A stretch of 9,941 nucleotides of DNA from Candidatus Aerophobota bacterium (lineage in GTDB: Bacteria > Aerophobota > Aerophobia > Aerophobales > B3-G15), in contig QMQA01000021.1 in the NCBI GenBank assembly GCA_003648845.1, positions 1 through 9,941 on the forward strand, read 5' to 3'. Shown here piece after piece: positions 1 through 9,600 of this stretch; the stretch's first letter is position 1; each line of letters opens with the position of its first letter. The notes beneath the pieces are model-generated. The model was given only the letters and a program-made list of their open reading frames with translations, was not told where the DNA came from and did no database searches. Made by a program: the position numbers and the translations under genes.

Positions 1-624
1 GAAGCCTGAGGAGCCTCCGGAATATGGAAGGGTTAGGGTGTCTGGGTGGTAGTAGGTCTTGTTCGTGGTTATTTGGATTGTGTATCCTCTTGCTGGCATT
101 CCTGAGGTGTTGAAGGTGCAGTTATACCATCCAAGAGTGGTTTCATTATTAATGGGAGAGCAATAGAAATACTTATCTGTATATTCACTTATCATGGTTA
201 TGTTTGCTGAGACGTTTTCCACAAGGTTGTCACAGTAATCCGTTACATTGAAACGGATGGTTACATTCACACCTCTGAGGTATTCAGTTCCTGTTGGTGT
301 TTGGATAGTATTGGAAAGGTGTGCCAATACCGTGATGTTAAATTCTGGAGTCACATCATCATAGTAACATGTATTGTTGTAAGCATAGGCAATCCACTTC
401 TGAACCATCGGGCTGTAAGAGCAATCCGGTTCAAAATCAAAAACTACATAACCAGATGCATTTGTTGTATTAAAGCCTACGATTGTATACGTTGTTCCAT
501 CCTTTGTTATATTGAAGGTTATATTCGAAGCCGGAACTGTTCCAGAAGATCTAACCGTATCATTCACAAATAGTATAAGCCTTATGCTGCCTGTTACTCT
601 ATCGACATCCTCATTGTTTCCAAA
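1..624 (-). repeat. Unit R10 (partial): module A and most of B
   Basis: This copy opens FGNNEDVDRVTG and is cut off after 208 residues. Module A has LILFVNDT (as R3), VGFNTTNASGYVVFDF (as R1) and EPDCSYSPMVQKW (Cys 421-423), then NTCYYDD (367-369). Module B has LRGVNVTIRFNVTDYC (Cys 232-234) and the short pair at 160-162 and 118-120, near-parallel to R7. The last visible residues, GGSSGF, correspond to the end of module B, so module C and the gene's end lie beyond base 1. Confidence 0.85.
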
Positions 625-3600
625 CACATGAATTACATCTATGAAGTCCTTCGTAATATTGGGTCCATGTGCCACGCTTGTGTTCACTACATTATATCCG
701 TCCTCAAGAACAAAATAGAAAAGACTGTTATTGCTTATATCATTGCATGTGAAATCTGAAACCTCGAAATAGCATGTTCCGGTTCCATTAGGTATGAATT
801 TCTTTCCTTTATAATACCACGTTGTTCCGTTATCCGTTGAAACGTAAAGACTGCAGTTCGTATCATCCAGATCTATATCTGATATATCAACAGAATAGTT
901 GAACACACCTCCCCATGGTCCTGGATCTGGTGTTACGCTCATGTTTTGATAGGATGTTGGTGTGTTTACCAACTCGAACCTGTCATACCAAGTAGTGGAG
1001 TTATCGAAGTAATAGGAATAACTTGAATTTATGGTAACATCCCACCATCCAGGCTGCTTGAGTGTTGAATCAAAAGTGCAGTTATACCATCCATTACCCA
1101 TATCATTCGGACCTTCATCACATGGATAAACTTTACCGGAAGGTGATGTTAGATTCAGTATGGTTGTCGCACCAGAGAGATTTCCTTCGTTAGAGCAGTC
1201 GGTGGATATTGTGTAATTGAGAATGATCGAGGTTCCTGTGTTGTAGGATGTTCCATTGAGGGGATAGTATAGATTGTTCTTAAGCTGACCGTAAATATAC
1301 ATGGTTCTGTTGGAAGTGAAACCCGTAGCGTAACACTTATCTCCTTCTATACCACCCTTCCATAGTTGCGGACCGACCTGATGTATGCATGTTGCATTGA
1401 AGTATAAATTGAGGTATCCGCTCGCATTGGTTGTAACATTATATGGAGTACCCCAGTTCACACCATCTGTTGTTACATAAAAGCTTCCATTGAAGCCTTC
1501 ACCGAGAGGTTCATAATCCCTATCGAAATCCTGAACCTCAACGCTCAGAAGTGTAGTTGCATCTCCTTCCCTTGTAACATTTATATCGTTGGGTGTTCTT
1601 GCTATTAGGAACACAGAATCCCTCATTATGTAAATGGTTCCCGGGCTTGTGCTTGTATTGTATCCGAATTCGTCTGTCGCGTTGAAAAAGTATTGAGAAC
1701 CATCTTCGTCAACATCCTCACATGTGAAGTTCACTTCAAAGCTGAGAATTGTGTTACTACAGGGATGGCAATACTTTGATCCAAGGAATTCCCATGGATC
1801 ACTGGCGGATTTTCTCTTCCAGAGATTTACGGTTACGTTGTTTCCATCAGCATCCGTGACTGTAACATTAAACGTCCATGTTCTGCCCCATCCTTTTGTG
1901 GACTCATCTACGGTTGGATTTGTTAACTGAGGTCTTGATGCGAGATAGAAGGAATAGTTCAGTGTGACCTCTGCAAATGGATAATAATCTCTTGTTGCAT
2001 TCATAGTTATGTTGTACCATCCATAATCCCAGATGGGGGGTGTTGATGGAACCGATGCTGGAATCGTGCAATTATACCATCCGCTTCCATTTCCAGAAGC
2101 CACACATTCATAACCCACACCTTTCACTCCAAAATGAACATCTGCTCCTGAAACCAGACCACAGTTTTGAGCAAGGTCCTGGAGATAACCTATCAGTGGT
2201 ATATCATCAGTCCCCCTTTCAAAACTCTGATTAGATGGTGAATAGATATGAGGCTCATATTCTGAGGTTATTGTAAGATTGTATATACTTGAGTTCTGAT
2301 CCTTATAGTAAAGGGAGCCTGGAGAGATTCCACCCTTCCAGTTTTGTGGACCTACCTTGAAGAGGCAGTTCGAGTCAGGATCAAAATTTACCCACATATG
2401 ACCTGAATCGTTTGTAAGCTCATTTCCTGTCGTTACCCTTATCCAAGAATCTGTTTCAGAACCATTGCTTGTCACCCAGAAATCGTAATATTGATTCTTC
2501 ACCGGATTTGCTAGAGGATCTGCCGTATCGTTATCAAATGCCTGCAGCATCAAGGTAACATAATTTGTCCCTACCCTGTTCACGGTGCTTCCATTCCCTG
2601 CAACATAAACGAAAAGCACATCATCCCTTTCAACCGTGAAGTTCAGTACAGAGCTTGTGTAGTTCCAGATATCATCTTCTGAGGCGTTGAATTTAACCTG
2701 CATATCTTTATCAACAAATGATGGGCCCCAAACCTTTGTGAATGTTGCTGTCCAGTTTATTCCACTTTGTGTTGCTGAGTCGAACCATGTCCAAGAACCT
2801 GAAGGTAGCACGCGATAATATGCATCTACCGTTACCTGATCCAAATCCTCATCCGTCACGTTAACAGTAAATGTGAACGTTTCACTGAATCCTCCAACCA
2901 AAGGAACAACCTTTTCTCCTTGAAGAATGGGTATGGTTTCTATCCAGAATGATGAAACCCCTTCTACATAATCATAGGTATAGGTTCCATTATTGTAATA
3001 ATCTCTCTGGCTTCTTATGGTTATAGAATAGCCTCTTGTGTCCATGCCAGAGGTATTGAACGTACAACTATACCATCCACTGCTTTCGTTTATTATTGGA
3101 GAACACGTGTATTCCGTGGAATTCTCACTAATCATGGTTATGTTTATGTTTTCAAGCGGAATGTCCTCAAGGCTTTCCGGACATTCATAATCAGTTATGT
3201 TGAACCTTATCGTAACATTCGTTCCCCTGAGATGTTCGGTTCCATTCGGTATCTGAAGTCTATTCCAGAGATCTCCCCATACGGTCACATTGAACACACC
3301 AGATGTGTTGGTGTTGTATCTCGAATCGGTCACATTAGCATACCATTTCTGAATGCCAACATGGTATGAGCAATCAGGATTGAAGTAGTAATTAGCATAT
3401 CCTGAAGAGTTGGTTTGGTTTGTAAATCCAGAATCATAGACAGAGCCATCAAATGTGACCCAGAAAGTGACGTTCACTCCTAATGGATACTCTTGTTTAT
3501 CTGTATCATACACTATAACGCTCAGCAATGTGTTCTGCGATCCTGTTCTGTTCACATTCGCATCATCTCCTATAGCCATTGTAACCGTGACGTTATCCTC

Positions 3601-6600
3601 AATCAGCAGAGGTCCTGTGAAATTATCTGTTTCGTAAGAGTTGAACTCGTCCTTTATAAGGAATCGGTAATAGACAATACCCCGTTCCTCTGGTGTGAAA
3701 TCAGAAACCTGCACAGAACAGTTGCCACTTCCATGCACTGTTGCGGTGCCTCTTTCTACCCAGCCCATATTTGTGGTGTTGGTGTAAAGCGTGCAGTTGA
3801 CAACATCTCCCTCTGGATCAAAAATAGATATATTGAAAGTATATGTTCTTCCCCATCCGCCGTATGAAGGTGAAAAGCTTTCATTTCCTGATAATGGAGG
3901 TCTGTTTTCTAGCCAGAATCTGTCAACCCAGGATGTTGTGTTGGAATGATAGTAGACATCTGCAAGATTATCGATTGCTGTTATGGTTATAGTCCAGTAA
4001 CCTTCTGGCTGTCCTGATGTATTCCAAGTGCAGTTATAATCACCATCACCTTCATCGTATGGTCCAGAGGAACATGAAGATGTGTTTCCTAAGTGCGAAA
4101 ACTCCACACTGGTTGTCATACCAGAAAGGTTTCCTTCGTTAGAGCAATCGCTATATACTGTGTAATTGACAAAAATCTCATCTGTTACATTAAAGCTTGA
4201 GTCTTCAGGTGGTTGATCAAGGTAAAGTTTTAACTGACCATAAATGTATACATTCTTTAGGCTCATGTTCTTGGGCTCATAACATGCATCTGTCATTTCA
4301 ACCTTCCAGTATTGTCTTTTTGCGGTGTAACTGCAGTCTGGATCAAAGGTGTAGTTCAGGAAACCTGAGGCATTGGTCTGTCTTGGGAAACTCCTATCAT
4401 AGACCAGGGCATTGCTGGTTATCCAGAAGGTTGCATTTACTCCTGCTGGAACCGGTTCTCCTCTATCGGTATCGTTTATCCTTACCAAAAAGGTTTCACT
4501 GTCACTTCCTTCTCTGTCTATAGATAGACCGTCTGCGTACACATCAACATAGCTTATGTTGTCTGGCTGTAGAATAATGTATTCTATTTCACTTTCATTT
4601 GAAAGTCCAAATTCGTCAACTGCAGTGAATTTGTAATAGAGATACTGATTAGTCAGGTAATCCTGACATGTAAAGGTTTTATAGAATGTTAAGTTCTGAA
4701 GACCTATACCTGCAGTTCCGTTCTTAGATTCCACGTACTTCCAGGTTACATTATCATTAGAGACCCAGAAGGATATATTTATTATTCCAGAAGTATCCTG
4801 ATCTCTATAGGTTACTTGGAATGTATAATTGTAACCCCATCCTTCAACTTCTTGATCAACTCTAGGATCGTACAATTCTGGAACACGTGCCAGTCTGAAT
4901 GCATTTTCCTCAAAGCCATATCCGTCATTGTAGAAGCTCTTTGAAGAGTTCATGCTTATGTTGTATATACCTGTGAACGGACCTGAGTTTTGCCATGTGG
5001 TCGTATAGTTTCCATTTCCTGCATCTGAGGCTGGATCAGGACTTGGTGTGTACTCAGTTCCTGCCCTTATTGCTCTGAATCTTACGGTTGCTCCTGTTAC
5101 ATAACCACAATCATCTCTTACCTCACCATAAATAGGTATGTCATCTCCCAGTGGATAGGGTTTTTCACCCGTTGGGAATGTGACATCATTGTAGAGGTCA
5201 GAGATTATAGTTAAGGTATAGGATGTTGAGTTTGTATCATAGTAGCAGATTGGTGCGGTGGTGAATACAAGCCCACCCTTCCAGTCTTGTACACCAACAT
5301 TATAATCACAGGTTGCATTGAAATCTATGTCAAAATTACCCTCTACATCCGTAACCCCTGCATCCAATGCAGGACCGAAGCTTTCTGTTCCAGAGCCTGC
5401 CTGAGTTACCCAGAAGTATCCTTGTATGCCGCTTCCCAGAGGCTGACCTGTATATTCATCGAATGCTTGAAGTTTGAGCAAAGTTGTGTTATCTCCAACC
5501 CTGTTAACCGTGCTTCCATTACCTGCCACCAGAGAGAAGGTTACATTTCTCTTAACCACTTCAATTGAATGAATGCTAGTGTTATCAGAAAGGTTGTATG
5601 CATCGCTTACATTTATGTACCAGTACCATGTTCCTATATCATTGCATGAGGTATACATCTTTGAAAGTGTTACAAGCTTGTTCACACAATCATAGCATAA
5701 CGTCCAGTTTGCAAGTTCCCAGTTATCAGGACTTCCTTTGCTGTGCCATAGGCTCACGTTAAGGGTATCGTCATCGTCTGTTACGTATATGCTGAACGTG
5801 AAGAGTGATCGTGAGGCGTTGTCTCCCCAAGGTGCATAATCTCTATCAACGCTTTCAGCTGAATACGTTGGTGGAATCTCATGGAAAAATACATCTTCAT
5901 GGACTGTACTATTTGCATTTAGGTTTTCTCCTGAGGATTCCATGGTTATGTTGTATAAACCTCCTGGTTTTCCTGTAACATTCCATGTGCAGTTATAATA
6001 GCCACCGGTTTCATTATAGGTTGGTGAACATGAGTAATAGAAGGATTCATGGCTTACTGTGAAGCTGACCACAGCAAAATCGATTACCTCCCCACATTCA
6101 TCTTCGGTATAGCCTTGTATGCTTACGTTCTCATTATCGTAACAAACATTGCTTCCATCAGGACAGGTTACATTGGTTACAAAATTGTGCAGATCTCCGA
6201 TTATGGTTATGTTATATGTTATGCTAAGATTCTTGTCTTCATAACACTTGTCATTGTATGTTCCAGCGATCCATTTTTGCACACCTCTTGAGTATGAACA
6301 GTCCGGATCGAATCTAATAGTTGCGTGTCCAGAAGAATTCGTTGTGTTTGTCCATCCAGAATCCCAGAAGGAATCATTATAGGTAAACCAGAATGTTACA
6401 TTGGTTCCATTAAATGCAAAGGTTTTGTTGTCTTCATCGTAAACTCTTATTATTATTTCTGGATATGGATACTGGTTTCCTGATCTGTTAACTTCGGAAT
6501 AGTTACCCTGAATGTAATATATAGTCACATTATCTGGCTGGATTGTGAAGTTATGCACACCTGTCTCATTTGAACCGCCAAAGGTATCTGTTGCGTTGAA

Positions 6601-9600
6601 TTTGTAGTACATTATTCCTACATCAGAGCAGGTATGGTATATGGAAAAGTTCACATATCTTGCTGGATTACAATCTATGCATATCTTTGTGTCTCTCAGA
6701 ATCCATGGATCTGTTCCGGTCTTGGATTCCCAAAGCTGGACAGTTACATTCTCCGTATTGACATCGTATGCCTTAACACTGAAGTTTATCGGTTCACCCC
6801 AACCTCCTGGAGATGCACTCGGATTCTCAAGTGTTGGGTCTGTGTTTACAAACGGTGTGAGCTGGAAAACGTTAGCGATAGTGTGGTTGCCATCGTTATA
6901 GTATGGTGGTTTTGAGGAAATCACATTCACGCTGTACCAGCCAACAGGATCATCCAGATCAGAGGTCCAGTTACATGAATAGTTGCCATTTCCGTGATAC
7001 TGAATGTTTTCACACGGGAATGTGTAATTCGCACGGATGAGCGTGACATTGAGTGTTGCATTGTCTATCGGATTGTAACATTCATCGGTAAGGTTTATGT
7101 ATACTGTAACAGTTTCTGATTGTATATAGGAAGTGTTTGCTGCTGTCGCATCAGATAGGAGATCACCAAGAATAGTGATATTGAAAATACTCGAATTCTG
7201 ATCCTTGTATGCAGGATCTGATTGGGTGTAACCAAACCATTGCTGTGGGCCTACAGAATATGAACAGTCTGGATCGAAATTGAATATAGCATAGCCAGAA
7301 GAATTTGTTGTGTTTGAACCTCCATGAGTGTAATTGCTTCCATCATACGTTATATTGAACTTTACCGTTGCAGGAGGATCGTATACCCCTCCTTCTCCAC
7401 GATCTGTATCGTTTACAAAAAGGATAAGTTTTGTTGTTTGTGTTCCGGATCTGTTTGCATATGAGCCGTTACCAGCAACATGGGTTATAATTATATCATC
7501 TTTATACAGATACATATAAAGCTCATCTGTTTGGGCCTGTGGCACACCGCCAACTTCTACCACAAACTTGTAGAACCAACCACCCTGTTCAAGGTATGTA
7601 AAGTTTCTCAACCAGTAGAAAACCTGGTTCTGGCACCCTGTACAGTTTTGTGTATCACCATATTGCACAAAATTCGTTTCTCCAGGTGATTTTAAGAAGA
7701 GTTTAACGAATATCTCCTGGTCATCTTCTCCTGCAGAGGCGATCACTGAGAAGTTATAGTCTCTCCATCCCCAGCCCTCATTGTCCGGATATACATCTGG
7801 ATTGCTCAGGGAAGGTACACCTATTAAGTAGAACAGGCCGGGAGCAGAGGTATTGGTCTTTAGGATTTCCTTATGGTAGTAGAAAGATGTGTTAGAAGTC
7901 ATGGTTACATTGTACCATCCATAGTGCTTGTCTGTTGAATCCCAAGTGCATCTGTAAAAACCTGTAACAGGACTCGAAATATCTGTACAACTGTAATTAA
8001 CCGTGCCGTTGAGATAGAACTTCACATCGACTCCGGACATCTCCACTCCACAGTCATCTCTAACCGTTCCTGCTACCAGGATGCTATCTCCCTGTGTGTA
8101 GTTTTGATCTCCTGTAGGATCTGTGATCGAGGTGTTGAACTCGCCCCAGACGTAAAGCACATATGCTGGTGTAGAGTTTGCGAAATAGCATGCATCTTCG
8201 CTCACACTTGCATACCAGTTTTGCTCTCCCACCTCGTATCTCGGATCTGCACATGTTGGATCGAAGTTGAACACGACATAGCCAGAGGAATTGCTTGTAT
8301 TTGTGGTTCCTGAATCATAGGTATAGTGATCTGTCTCCACATAGAATGTAGCATTGAAGTTTACCAGAACACTTCCATTTTTATCGTGAAGTTGGATTAT
8401 AAGTGGATCTATTTGATTGCCTGATCTGTTTGCAGTAGAACCATCTCCGTGAATGTATGTCATAAGCACGGTATCCTTTGTTATAGTGAAGTTATCCTCT
8501 GCAGAAGGTGTGGTGGAGTTGGTATTGAGATAAGTATCCGTGGCGTTTATCTTGTAATACCATAAACCTTGAACATCACAGGTAAAGTTTGGATAGAACG
8601 TTATTTTTTGCCATGTTCCTGGTTTGGTGTAGTTTCTCTCTTCTACAAGTATCCATGGTTCTCCAACGAACAGGGTTGACCTCCACAATTGAACTGTGAC
8701 GTTATCATAGGAATCGTACACCCATGCACTAAAGCTCCAATCTTCACCCCATCCGGCTGAGAGTTGGGATACTGATTCGTTCTGGATAAGAGGAGCATGG
8801 GTATGTGTTGTTACATTATAATAACCTGATACATTGAAGAAGTAACAAGAAGTTTCACTGGTCTCCACAAATCCGGACCAGTTCTGCTTGGCTGTTGAAT
8901 ATGTGGCGTCTGGTAAGAAGTAAAAGGTAACGTATCCGGAGGCATTGGTTGTATTATAACCAACAATTTCGTAATCTGTTCCGAAACCGTGCTTCGTAAC
9001 ATTAAAGGATATTGGAACAGGATAACTTGTATTTATGTTATATGTTTGAATATCAAGATCATATACTCTCAGTATAAACTCTGCCGGTACAGATAGAGAT
9101 GCTATGCTTTCGTTTCCTGAAACGTATTCTATTCTTACCCGATCTTCTGTTACCTGATGGAAGTTATCGTTTTCTCCAGTTGATGTGAATGTACTGGAAT
9201 TGTCTTCTGCAGTAAATTTGAAATACCAGAAGTCTATATCATCACAGGTATAGTTCACTTCAAAGTATATCAGCGTGTTATTGCAGCTGTAACATGTTTT
9301 TGATCCAATGTATCTCCAAGAACCTACCACGGTCTTCTTTATCCAGAGAGAAACATTCACGGTCTCGTTCTCCTCATCCGTCACATAAACTGTGTAGTTA
9401 TAGGGAGAGCGTCCCCATCCTGTTGAGCCATTGGGTGTAACCATAGGATTATTTAGCTTTGGATAGGTGAGGATTGTAAATGCATTACCCACATAGTAGG
9501 TATCATTATTGTAAAAGCTCAACCGTGCTTCCATGGTTAAATTGTAGGTTCCATTCACACCTTCAGAAGAATCCCATGTACATGAATAGTTTCCATCCTC

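Larger units (their letters stand above)
1..5526 (-). repeat. Higher-order repeat: three-unit block R5-R6-R7 followed by R8-R9-R10
   Basis: Unit starts are offset by 2,925 bases (R5/R8), 2,934 (R6/R9) and 2,949 (R7/R10), that is 975 to 983 residues. Pair-specific signatures support the register. R5 and R8 share GNGSTVNRVG and the WKGG after module A. R6 and R9 share YIYGQL, DCSNEGNLSG and the two-cysteine module C. R7 and R10 share NVTIRFN, NITMISE and FNTSGM in module B. The second block is cut at base 1. Copies have diverged, with only short near-identical nucleotide stretches remaining. Confidence 0.75.

Noticed and set aside
301..573. Plus-strand open frame of 90 codons
   Set aside because: It lies antisense to modules A and B of R10. 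The product is Cys/Ile-rich without any recognisable domain, and the minus-strand frame there carries conserved repeat motifs.
3493..3867. Plus-strand open frame of 124 codons, the longest bounded one
   Set aside because: It is antisense to the end of R6 and start of R7. Its composition is that of a complement of Asn/Thr-rich coding sequence and it does not recur at equivalent positions in other units.
6634..6915. Two overlapping plus-strand open frames
   Set aside because: They overlap each other in different frames and both are antisense to module C of R3, which has GWG, CIDC and TC motifs in the minus frame.
8811..9002. Minus-strand 63-codon open frame
   Set aside because: It is in a different frame from the main one (the main frame uses codon starts divisible by three) and overlaps conserved module A of R1.
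369..9246. Disulfide between the FTC cysteine of module C and the CY cysteine of module A in the same unit
   Set aside because: R2 and R6 have CY without FTC, and R3 and R8 have FTC without CY, so the same-unit pairing fails while the next-unit pairing is perfect.
1720..9294. CxxC motifs as zinc-ribbon or thioredoxin-like sites
   Set aside because: Each module C has only one CxxC, without a second CxxC or conserved His. It is missing in half of the copies, and it sits in a sequon-rich extracellular-looking domain.
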